Assembly: GCF_051960075.1 (NCBI RefSeq)
Contig: NZ_JBQCER010000056.1
Coordinates: forward strand, 1-64,000
Source: Bordetella sp051960075
GTDB taxonomy: Bacteria > Pseudomonadota > Gammaproteobacteria > Burkholderiales > Burkholderiaceae_B
DNA: 64,000 bases
Direction of reading: 5' to 3'
Part shown: in pieces, positions 1-8,238 of the stretch
How positions within the stretch are numbered: position 1 is the first letter of the stretch
How the letters are laid out: the number at the start of each line of letters is the position of its first letter
Notes under the pieces: generated by a model
What the model saw: only the letters and a program-made list of their open reading frames with translations
Databases searched by the model: none
Told to the model about the DNA's origin: nothing
Translations under genes and position numbers: made by a program

Positions 1-97
1 GGGTTGCGGCCGCGGTTCTCGCATGGCGGCCGCGGCCCGCGACAGCGGCCTGAGCCCCCAAGGCTTTGCCGCGGCGCGCCCCGCCGCAAAACCTTGA
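1..97 (+). CDS. possible 3' end of an upstream gene (partial)
   Basis: A frame beginning at base 2 stays open from the window edge to a TGA at 95-97 and encodes about 31 residues, rich in Ala, Arg and Gly. The next gene starts only 12 bases later, behind a GGAG-type ribosome site, which is what an operon would look like. The fragment is too short and too low in complexity to identify. In DNA this GC-rich an open frame of this length also arises by chance, so it may not be a gene. Confidence 0.3.
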   Translation, partial: GCGRGSRMAAAARDSGLSPQGFAAARPAAKP

Positions 98-109
98 CGG
101 AGCGCACGC

Positions 110-1507
110 ATGTCGCCCTCCGAATGTCTGTCCGCGCTACAGGCCGAGCTCGGCGACGCTGTCGTCAGCCTGGGTGCCCAGATCGTCGGACGCCGTTTTG
201 CCGACTGGAGCGGCCTGCCCGCCGCTGCGCCGCTGGCGCTTGTGCGGCCGCGCGATACCGCCGAGGTCGCGCGCGCGCTGGCCGTCTGCCGCCGCTTTGG
301 GCAGCCGGTGGTCACGCAGGGCGGACTCACAGGGCTGGCCGGCGGCGCATGCACCGGCGCGAACGATGTCGCGCTGAGCCTGGAACGCATGAACCATATC
401 GAAGCCGTCGATGCGGTATCGGCGACGATGACCGTACAGGCGGGCGCAACGCTGCAGGCCGTGCAGGACGCAGCGGCCGCGGCGGGCTTCATGTTCCCGC
501 TCGATCTGGGGGCGCGCGGCAGTTGCACCATCGGAGGCAATCTGGCGACCAATGCAGGCGGCGTTCGCGTCATCAAGTACGGCATGGCGCGCGATCAGGT
601 GCTGGGTCTGCAAGCCGTGCTCGCCGACGGCAGCGTGCTCGACGGCATGCACAAGATGATCAAGAACAACGCCGGCTACGATTTGCGCAACCTGATGATA
701 GGCAGCGAGGGCACGCTGGGCGTCATCACGCGGGCCGTGCTCAAGCTGCGCCCGCAGGTTGCCGATAGCGCCACCGCCTGGTGCGGCCTGGGCGACTATG
801 CCGACGTCGCTCGCCTGCTCGGGCAGGCGCAGCGGCGTCTGCCCACCGGCGTCTCGGCCTTCGAGGTCATGTGGCCCAGCTTCATCGGTTATATGTTCGA
901 CCACGTCGCGGGTCTGCGTTCACCGCTCGACACGCGCCACGACTTCTATGTGCTCCTGGAGTCCGACGGCGCAGGGCAGGCGCAGCACGCACAGGTTTTC
1001 GAGGCCTTCCTGGGCGAGATGATCGAAGAGGGCGTCATCGAGAATGCCGCGCTGGCGCAATCGCAGTCCGATGCGGCCGCGTTCTGGCGCATACGCGACT
1101 CGACAGCCGATTTTCCCATCCTGATGCCGGATCTGATCGCATTCGACGTCAGCTTCCCGATCGCCGACATCGGACGCGCCGCCCAGCAAACGGATGCTGC
1201 GCTGCGCACGCGATGGCCGGACAGCACGGTGCTGACCTACGGGCACCTGGGCGACGGCAATCTGCACCTGATCGTGCAGGTGCCGGGCGGCGGTCAGGCG
1301 ACTGCCGATGCCGTCGAGGCGCTGGTCTACGGCATCGTGCGGCAATACCGCGGCTCGGTATCCGCCGAGCACGGCATCGGTGCGAAAAAGCGCGACGTGC
1401 TGGGCCATACCCGCAGCGCAGCCGAGCTTGCCGCGATGCGCGCCGTGAAATACGCGCTCGACCCGTGCGGTATCCTGAATCCCGGCAAGGTCCTGCCGGC
1501 GGATTGA
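110..1507 (+). CDS. FAD-linked oxidase / D-2-hydroxyacid dehydrogenase (GlcD family)
   Basis: This 465-residue flavoprotein probably oxidises a D-2-hydroxyacid such as D-lactate, glycolate or D-2-hydroxyglutarate to the 2-oxoacid. The N-terminal half is the PCMH-type FAD-binding domain: LVRPRDTAEVARAL near residue 44, the VTQGGLTGLAGG loop near 69 and GARGSCTIGGNLATNAGG near 134. The C-terminal half is the FAD-oxidase C domain, with YGHLGDGNLHL near 379 and SAEHGIGAKK near 421, the metal- and substrate-site motifs of this family. Length fits D-2-hydroxyglutarate dehydrogenase-like members. The start has a CGGAG ribosome site about 9 bases upstream. The exact substrate cannot be read from the sequence. 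Confidence 0.88.
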   Translation: MSPSECLSALQAELGDAVVSLGAQIVGRRFADWSGLPAAAPLALVRPRDTAEVARALAVCRRFGQPVVTQGGLTGLAGGACTGANDVALSLERMNHIEAVDAVSATMTVQAGATLQAVQDAAAAAGFMFPLDLGARGSCTIGGNLATNAGGVRVIKYGMARDQVLGLQAVLADGSVLDGMHKMIKNNAGYDLRNLMIGSEGTLGVITRAVLKLRPQVADSATAWCGLGDYADVARLLGQAQRRLPTGVSAFEVMWPSFIGYMFDHVAGLRSPLDTRHDFYVLLESDGAGQAQHAQVFEAFLGEMIEEGVIENAALAQSQSDAAAFWRIRDSTADFPILMPDLIAFDVSFPIADIGRAAQQTDAALRTRWPDSTVLTYGHLGDGNLHLIVQVPGGGQATADAVEALVYGIVRQYRGSVSAEHGIGAKKRDVLGHTRSAAELAAMRAVKYALDPCGILNPGKVLPAD

Positions 1508-1642
1508 TTACCCGAACGGGCGCGCACAGGGGCAGCCTTGCACCGCAACGCCGTCTCGGAATCCAGGGCAATCCAGCCCTCTTGCCATCTCCAACCGAAC
1601 CCTCTAAATTTTTCGCATCGCTCTGATGACATCGGAGACGCG

Positions 1643-2278
1643 ATGGAAATTTTCGACACGATCGCCGAGCACAGCCGGGCCATGCGGCTGCCGCTTTATG
1701 CGGTGACGCTGACCGCGGCGGCCAAGCGCGATACGCCGGTCCTTCTCATTCTGCATTGGCATGGTTTTCTGCGGGAGACCCAGGTCGCCGTGGAGGGCGT
1801 GGCCATCCCGCCGCGCGCGGTGGCTGGATCGGCAATACAGATCGACCTGCCCTGGCACGAGGTGGCGTCGCTGGACCGCGACCTGCTCGACGCCGCCTGG
1901 CGCCTGGGTGCCTGGGAGGTCGAACGCGAGGCGCGCCGGCCATGGTGGCGGCTGGGCGCTCCGGCGCGCGACACGCTCGCCTGCTGGCGTGCCTTCGGCA
2001 ACTATCCGGACGCGCCGGCCGGAGAAGAAACCCTGGTCTCGGCGGCGCCCGATCGGGAAGCATTGATGGCGATGGCGGCGCACAAGGGGTATTTGCGCTG
2101 GACCTTTCGCCCGCGCAAGGGAGGCATCTGGGGCCAGGTCGACGACGAGGACAGCACGCTCGAGCACGACGGCGGCCGTGCGCCGCCATGCCCCGTGGCG
2201 CCCAGGCCGGTTCGCACCGAGCGCGATGGTCGTACCGTCTACCGTCTGGGTCGTGTGGACCACCTGATTCGTGTCTAA
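1643..2278 (+). CDS. conserved hypothetical protein
   Basis: An open frame of 211 residues that I do not recognise. No signal peptide or membrane segment is evident. The protein is soluble and Trp/Arg-rich, with a tryptophan-rich middle (EREARRPWWRLG near residue 97) and an acidic DDEDS patch near 174. The ATG at 1643 is chosen because the frame upstream of it crosses the preceding intergenic stretch and lacks a ribosome site. It lies between the FAD oxidase and the heat-shock promoter of groESL and does not appear to be co-transcribed with groES. Codon use is like its neighbours, which supports a real gene. Confidence 0.65.
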   Translation: MEIFDTIAEHSRAMRLPLYAVTLTAAAKRDTPVLLILHWHGFLRETQVAVEGVAIPPRAVAGSAIQIDLPWHEVASLDRDLLDAAWRLGAWEVEREARRPWWRLGAPARDTLACWRAFGNYPDAPAGEETLVSAAPDREALMAMAAHKGYLRWTFRPRKGGIWGQVDDEDSTLEHDGGRAPPCPVAPRPVRTERDGRTVYRLGRVDHLIRV

Positions 2279-2330
2279 TTGCCTCGCCGGCTTCGTTGCA
2301 AATTGATGCAAAATCGCCGAAAGCGAGCCC

Positions 2331-2359
2331 CTTGAAACGCATCGGCATTGCTCCCAGTT
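2331..2359 (+). promoter_or_regulatory. sigma-32 (RpoH) heat-shock promoter of groESL
   Basis: A perfect CTTGAAA -35 element (2331-2337) is followed 15 bases later by CCCAGTT (2353-2359), close to the CCCATNT -10 of RpoH promoters. Predicted initiation is near 2366, giving a leader of about 115 bases before groES. No CIRCE inverted repeat is visible, so control is probably by RpoH rather than HrcA. Confidence 0.7.
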
Positions 2360-2480
2360 TTGCTTTCGCAGCCGCGACGGCTGCGCGATGCCCTGTTCCG
2401 GTTGCCGCGGTACGGCGGCCGGACGGCGGCGTCGGGTTCCCTTCCTTTTTGGTGATCTGACATCGTTCAGGAGATCGAAC

Positions 2481-2798
2481 ATGAAAATTCGTCCCCTCCA
2501 CGACCGGGTTATCGTCAAGCGGATCGAACAGCAACGCAAGACGGCCTCCGGTATCGTGATTCCCGACTCGGCCACGGAAAAACCCGAACAAGGCGAAGTG
2601 CTCGCCGTGGGCGCCGGCAAGGTGCTCCAGGACGGCTCGGTGCGTGCGCTCGAGCTCAAGGTCGGCGACCACGTCCTCTTCGGCAAGTATGCCGGCCAGA
2701 CCGTCAAGGTCGATGGCGAGGAATTGCTGGTCATGCGCGAGGAAGACGTTTTCGCCATCCTCGACAGCGACAGCGGCCAGCTGAAGAAAGCGGCCTGA
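2481..2798 (+). CDS. groES: co-chaperonin GroES
   Basis: The 10-kDa heptameric lid of the GroEL folding chamber. The family pattern is complete: MKIRPLHDRVIVKR at the N-terminus, the mobile-loop region KTASGIVIPDSA near residues 20-32, and GDHVLFGKYAGQTVKVDGEELLVMREEDVFAIL toward the end (shown here in parts of one conserved block). It is 105 residues, about 8-10 longer than most GroES, because of a short C-terminal tail ending in lysines and alanines. The ATG at 2481 has a CAGGAGA ribosome site; longer in-frame starts upstream fall in the leader. groEL follows 30 bases later, forming the usual operon under the RpoH-type promoter. Confidence 0.96.
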   Translation: MKIRPLHDRVIVKRIEQQRKTASGIVIPDSATEKPEQGEVLAVGAGKVLQDGSVRALELKVGDHVLFGKYAGQTVKVDGEELLVMREEDVFAILDSDSGQLKKAA

Positions 2799-2828
2799 TT
2801 CTTTCTGTCTTTTTCCCGGAGCAAGAAC

Positions 2829-4454
<1,626 letters not shown>

Positions 4455-4470
4455 GGTTCAGGTCACTCCG

Positions 4471-4506
4471 GCGCCCGCAGGCCACTGTCATGGGGTCTGC
4501 GGGCGC
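4471..4506. terminator. hairpin between convergent groEL and the coumarate ligase gene
   Basis: Perfect 10-bp arms GCGCCCGCAG (4471-4480) and CTGCGGGCGC (4497-4506) with a 16-base loop, lying in the 77-base gap between two convergent genes. There is no U-run on either side, so termination is plausible but unproven. Confidence 0.4.
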
Positions 4507-4531
4507 TGCAGTGCGCACGGTCGGCACGACG

Positions 4532-5758
4532 TCAAATAATCCAGTCCGACGGCTTGCCGTTGCTCTGGCGTGGCAAAGCGCTGCCGAAAGTAAACGCGGC
4601 AGGCCGTTCGACCGGGAGGAAGTGATCCCGCACCCATGTCGCCAATGTCTGTGCGAGCGCCTCGCGGTCGGCGCGTTCATCCTGAGGCACGACGTAGGCT
4701 TTCAATCGGTTTCCTTCGTCCGGACGCATTAACCGTACCTGTGCGTCCAGTACGGCGGGATGCTGCTTGAGCGCCTCGGCGACACACCCGGGAAACACAT
4801 TGACGCCTCCCACCTGAACTACCTGATCGCGCCTGCCTTGCGGGAAAAAACGGTACTCATCGACCCAGGTCAGGCTGTCTTGCAGGGCGAAGCAGGCGCT
4901 GGCGCCATCCGGCAGGCAGCGCACGATCGCGCAGGCGTCTTCTTGCACCCGCCAATACGGAAAGCACGTGTAGGGCTCGGTCTCGTCGGTGCGCCAGCCG
5001 ATGCCGCCGGTCTCGCTGCTGCCGAATATCTGAAACAGCTGCGCCAGTCCCCACGTCCGTAGCGCTCGGGCAAGCGCCTCGTCGCAAGGTCCGCCAGAGC
5101 TCACCCCGATGACATCCGCGGGGACCGTGCATCCCGAGCGCTGCGCGGCGCGCCAATAATCGGGATGCGCGACCACGAGGTCGCCCGGGCGCAGGATGTT
5201 CGTCAGCGACGCCGGGCTGCTGGCCCGCAGATCAAGGGTTTCGCCCGCTTGCAAGCCCAGCGCCTGGGGGAGCAGCACGGTGAACAGGAATCCGTAGATG
5301 TGGTGGCTGGATACGGCACTGAGAATGCGCCGGCGTCCTGCGAACAGCGTCTGGAGCGTCGCCACTTCTTGCCATAGCCAGTCGCACGAATGGGTGCAGG
5401 GTTTGGGCGCGCCGCTGCTTCCGGAGGTATGGAATGTCAGGTCGGCGGAGAATCGCCTCAGGCTTGTCAGCGCCACCGATGTCCAGTCTTGCAGATGCAG
5501 CTTCGCGAGCAAGTAGTCCTCGATGCCCGCCCGATGAATGTGCAGCATCTCGGACAGTCTGCTTGCCAGCGTCAGCATCTCTAAAGAGTCGACCTCCAGA
5601 TCGAGCGCAAGATGCGTGCTTTCTTGCCAGGGCAAGGGCACGACGGGCGCGCGCCGCCGCAATGACGTCAATTCGGCATGGATCAGGTCGCAAATTACCC
5701 GGTGCAGCACCCCGGTCTGCTCCCACCACGCCGGATTGTCGTTGGAGTGCCCACGCAT
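4532..5758 (-). CDS. pcl: 4-coumarate ligase for photoactive yellow protein activation
   Basis: A 408-residue AMP-forming ligase that should activate p-coumaric acid for attachment to PYP, encoded 14 bases downstream on the same strand. Adenylation motifs are in order: the P-loop TFHTSGSSGAPKPCTHS (108-124), the IFGSSETGGIGW motif in the middle, GRRDQVVQVGGVNVFPG in the hinge region, and the C-terminal NGKP lysine loop. Its shortness relative to ordinary 4-coumarate:CoA ligases (over 500 residues) matches the PYP-associated ligase family. Residues about 20-90 look like a carrier-protein domain: LEVDSLEML with Ser58 placed as the phosphopantetheine serine. The ATG at 5758 is the first plausible start after the PYP stop, although its ribosome site is weak. 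GC is about 60%. Confidence 0.85.
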   Translation of the reverse strand: MRGHSNDNPAWWEQTGVLHRVICDLIHAELTSLRRRAPVVPLPWQESTHLALDLEVDSLEMLTLASRLSEMLHIHRAGIEDYLLAKLHLQDWTSVALTSLRRFSADLTFHTSGSSGAPKPCTHSCDWLWQEVATLQTLFAGRRRILSAVSSHHIYGFLFTVLLPQALGLQAGETLDLRASSPASLTNILRPGDLVVAHPDYWRAAQRSGCTVPADVIGVSSGGPCDEALARALRTWGLAQLFQIFGSSETGGIGWRTDETEPYTCFPYWRVQEDACAIVRCLPDGASACFALQDSLTWVDEYRFFPQGRRDQVVQVGGVNVFPGCVAEALKQHPAVLDAQVRLMRPDEGNRLKAYVVPQDERADREALAQTLATWVRDHFLPVERPAAFTFGSALPRQSNGKPSDWII

Positions 5759-5772
5759 TGCGGCCAGAGTGC

Positions 5773-6159
5773 TCAGAGACGCTTGACGAAGACCCAGTAT
5801 GAACCGCCGTTGATCGAGCGCTTCATATGGACTTTTACCTTGGTCGGCTTCATGTTGTAGTCGAACACATACTCGAACATGGTGTTCAGATTGTCGGCCT
5901 TGACCCCTGCGTCGAATACGCCTTTGAATGCAGCCTTCGAGGTGCATGGCGCAACGTCGCGGAAGAAATTCTTGCCGATCACATCGGCGGGATTTCGTCC
6001 CGTAATGGCGCCTTCGGCCGAGTTGTATTTGAGAATGGTCCCGTCTTTGTCCAGTTCGATCGCGCCGAATGCCAATTTGTCGATGTCGCCGGACGACATC
6101 TTGTCCAGCGTGTTTTCGATATCGGACTTGCCGAATGCAATGATGTCGAGCTCTTTCAT
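5773..6159 (-). CDS. pyp: photoactive yellow protein (PYP)
   Basis: A 128-residue PAS-fold blue-light receptor that carries p-coumaric acid as a thioester on a cysteine and photocycles in the cytoplasm. It aligns over its whole length with the Halorhodospira protein (125 residues) at an offset of +3. Chromophore cysteine Cys72 (DVAPCT), Tyr45 and Glu49 (LKYNSAEG), Thr53, Arg55 (ITGR), Tyr97, Tyr101 and Met103 (FDYNM) are all present. The C-terminal beta-strands VKVHMKRS and SYWVFVKRL are also conserved. The start at 6159 has an AGAGGAAA ribosome site 8-9 bases upstream, which decides against the in-frame ATG at 6195. The ligase gene follows directly. No tyrosine ammonia lyase is in the window. 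GC is about 52%, low for this locus, suggesting transfer. Confidence 0.95.
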   Translation of the reverse strand: MKELDIIAFGKSDIENTLDKMSSGDIDKLAFGAIELDKDGTILKYNSAEGAITGRNPADVIGKNFFRDVAPCTSKAAFKGVFDAGVKADNLNTMFEYVFDYNMKPTKVKVHMKRSINGGSYWVFVKRL

Positions 6160-6194
6160 GATGTGCGTTTCCTCTTGGCGTTGCGTCAAATACA

Positions 6195-6233
6195 AGTGCG
6201 AATTGGCGTCTCGAAAGCGTAAGGATTCGCACT
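6195..6233. promoter_or_regulatory. inverted repeat in the PYP leader, candidate operator
   Basis: Perfect 9-bp arms AGTGCGAAT (6195-6203) and ATTCGCACT (6225-6233), 21 bases apart, lie 36 bases upstream of the PYP start codon. An AT-rich stretch just upstream (6233-6243) could be a -10 region on the minus strand. The 30-base centre-to-centre spacing, close to three helical turns, fits binding of a dimeric regulator; a leader hairpin is the alternative. No regulator gene is adjacent apart from the ArgP homologue. Confidence 0.45.
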
Positions 6234-6378
6234 AAATATATACGATACGTACACTAACACACCACGGTGCGTCGCCTGTGCAGGCTTGACGCAAGCTTGA
6301 AATCAAGCAGCGAAACGCTGATGCTGCAGCCGATGTCGCGCATCGTGGGGTCGCCCCATCTATGCCGACACGCCGGCT

Positions 6379-7278
6379 TTACTTCTGCCGCAATGCCGAT
6401 CTGGCTGCGGCGAGCACGGCGCGGCTCAAGCCTTCGACCAGGGCGGAAGCCGCCCGGGCATGATGCCAGTACAGCGGGATGTCCAGCGGGGTATCCGCCA
6501 CGAGTTCGACCAGTGTGCCCCGTTGCAGGTGCTCGTCTGCGAGCATGGTCGGGTGCATGCCCCATCCCATTCCGGCTACGGATGCCGTCAAGAAGGCCTG
6601 GGTCGACGGCAAGGCGTGGCGCGGCAATTCCACCTCGCGGTGACAGAGGCGACGGGCCCATCGCGTTTGCAGGTTGTCTTTGAGGCTGAACATCAGCGAG
6701 GGTGCCTGGGAAAGCGCGCCTGCCGTCACGCCGTGGGCGAAATGGCGGCGTACAAAGTCCGGGCTGGCTGCGGCGACATACCGCATGGCCCCCAGCGGCT
6801 GGCTATTGCAGCCCGTGGTAGGGCGCGCCTGCGCGGTGACGGCTGCCAGCACCGCGCCGCTGCGCAGCCACTGGGCGGTATGGCCTTCGTCGTCCACCGC
6901 GACATCGACAAGGACCGGCGCGCTGGCAGCGAAGGCGGCGATCGCAGGTACGAGCCAGGTAGCCAGGCTGTCGGCGTTGACGGCAATGGGCAGCGGCACC
7001 CGCGCGCCGCCGTCCTGCGGCGCGATGGCCGGCAGCACCGCCTGCAATTCCTGCTCCAGCAGGCGCACACGGTCGATGTGCTGGCATAGCCGGCGGCCCG
7101 TATCGGTCGGGCGGCAGGGCTGGTCGCGCACCACCAGCGCGCAGCCCACGCGCTCCTCCAGCAGTCGTATGCGCTGCGAGACGGCCGACGGCGTGACATG
7201 CAGGGCCCGGGCAGCCCCGTCGAAACTGCCTTCGCGAATGACGGCGGCCAGCGCAGCCAAGGCGGAATAGTCTAGCAA
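6379..7278 (-). CDS. argP: LysR-type regulator ArgP/LysG, activator of the arginine/lysine exporter
   Basis: A LysR-family regulator of 299 residues from the TTG at 7278. The N-terminal winged helix has FDGAARALHVTPSAVSQRIRLLEERVG, very close to ArgP; the C-terminal two-thirds is the effector-binding periplasmic-binding-like domain. The frame stays open to a GTG at 7326, but a start at 7278 gives the usual ArgP length (297 in E. coli) and leaves 65 bases for a divergent promoter region rather than 17. The exporter gene argO is transcribed divergently, the standard arrangement in which ArgP/LysG senses arginine or lysine and turns on the exporter. Confidence 0.85.
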   Translation of the reverse strand: MLDYSALAALAAVIREGSFDGAARALHVTPSAVSQRIRLLEERVGCALVVRDQPCRPTDTGRRLCQHIDRVRLLEQELQAVLPAIAPQDGGARVPLPIAVNADSLATWLVPAIAAFAASAPVLVDVAVDDEGHTAQWLRSGAVLAAVTAQARPTTGCNSQPLGAMRYVAAASPDFVRRHFAHGVTAGALSQAPSLMFSLKDNLQTRWARRLCHREVELPRHALPSTQAFLTASVAGMGWGMHPTMLADEHLQRGTLVELVADTPLDIPLYWHHARAASALVEGLSRAVLAAARSALRQK

Positions 7279-7343
7279 TGGATTAGCTGAACTTAATTGA
7301 ATGAAGTAAACATAGTTTGCCTTCACCTTGACGCGCTTGCAAG

Positions 7344-8000
7344 ATGGCGGTCATGTCCAGACTTCTCGCTGCCGCTCCTTTCTTTCCTGCAGTCATGCAA
7401 GGCATGACGCTCAGCCTGGGGCTGATCGTGGCGATCGGCGCGCAGAATGCGTTTGTCCTGCGTCAAGGCTTGCGCCGGGAATATATCGGGGCTGTCGTCC
7501 TGTTCTGCATGTTGGCGGATGTGGCGCTGGTCGGCGCCGGCGTTGCCGGCATGTCGCAGGCGCTGAGCGCGAGCCGCATGCTGGCTCGCGCCCTGGCGCT
7601 GGCCGGCGCCGTTTTTCTTGCGGTGTACGGATGGCGGGCCTTGCTGCGGATACGTCGCGTCGAAGCGCTACATGCCAGGACGGGCGGACAACGCCAGACG
7701 CTCGCCGCGGTCATGGGACAGGCGATCGCCTTCACGGTGCTCAACCCTCACGTCTATCTCGACACCGTGCTGCTGATGGGCAATGTGGGCGCGCGGCAGC
7801 CGGATGGCCTGCGCTGGTGGTTCGTTGCTGGCGCCGGCATGGGGAGCGCGCTGTGGTTCAGCGCGCTCGGATTCGGTGCGCAATGGTTGGCGCCGTGGTT
7901 TGCGCGGCCACGGGCATGGCAGGTGCTCGATTTGCTGACCGGCCTGACGATGTGCGCGCTGTCGGCGCTTTTGCTCGTTCATGCGTGGCATGGGATCTGA
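7344..8000 (+). CDS. argO: LysE/ArgO family amino-acid exporter
   Basis: An inner-membrane exporter of 218 residues predicted to pump out arginine, lysine or toxic analogues. It has the family signature GLIVAIGAQNAFVLRQGLRR near residues 26-45 and about six hydrophobic segments. NPHVYLDTVLLMG near 137 is the conserved mid-protein motif. Expression is expected to depend on the divergently encoded ArgP homologue. A second ATG three codons downstream (7353) is an equally possible start. Confidence 0.9.
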   Translation: MAVMSRLLAAAPFFPAVMQGMTLSLGLIVAIGAQNAFVLRQGLRREYIGAVVLFCMLADVALVGAGVAGMSQALSASRMLARALALAGAVFLAVYGWRALLRIRRVEALHARTGGQRQTLAAVMGQAIAFTVLNPHVYLDTVLLMGNVGARQPDGLRWWFVAGAGMGSALWFSALGFGAQWLAPWFARPRAWQVLDLLTGLTMCALSALLLVHAWHGI

Positions 8001-8051
8001 GACGGGCTTGGTCTCGGCCGGATGCAGATTCCCACCGTCGCGTGGCTGGGG

Positions 8052-8082
8052 AAAACAAAAAGCCCAGCGCAGTGGCTGGGCT
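8052..8082 (-). terminator. Rho-independent terminator of tRNA-Phe
   Basis: On the minus strand AGCCCAGC and GCTGGGCT pair around a 6-base loop (plus-strand 8061-8082), followed by TTTTTGTTTT, read from plus-strand 8060 down to 8052. It lies 28 bases beyond the tRNA 3' end and has both stem and U-run of an intrinsic terminator. Confidence 0.8.
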
Positions 8083-8110
8083 ACATGTTTGAATCTTGGG
8101 TAGATTTCGG

Positions 8111-8186
8111 TGGTGGCCTGGGGCGGAATCGAACCACCGACACGCGGATTTTCAATCCGCTGCTCTACCAACTGAGCTACCAGGCC
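8111..8186 (-). tRNA. tRNA-Phe (GAA)
   Basis: A 76-base tRNA on the minus strand. The acceptor stem GGCCTGG pairs with CCAGGCC, and the encoded CCA end lies at 8111-8113. The D-loop has AGCTCAGTTGGTAGAG, the anticodon stem-loop reads GGATTGAAAATCC with anticodon GAA, and the T-arm has GGTTCGATTCC. GAA decodes Phe. It is a stand-alone unit with its own terminator. Confidence 0.97.
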
Positions 8187-8238
8187 AACGAAGTCCGGCA
8201 CTATAGCATAAAAAATCCGGCGCTTCGCTCAAGGGGGG

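Noticed and set aside
6160..6195. Alternative upstream start (ATG at 6195) for PYP
   Set aside because: It lies in the inverted repeat and has no ribosome site, while the ATG at 6159 has AGAGGAAA at proper spacing and gives the usual PYP length.
7279..7326. Longer ArgP start at GTG 7326
   Set aside because: It would leave only 17 bases between two divergent start codons and add 16 residues absent from ArgP; a TTG at 7278 gives the family length.
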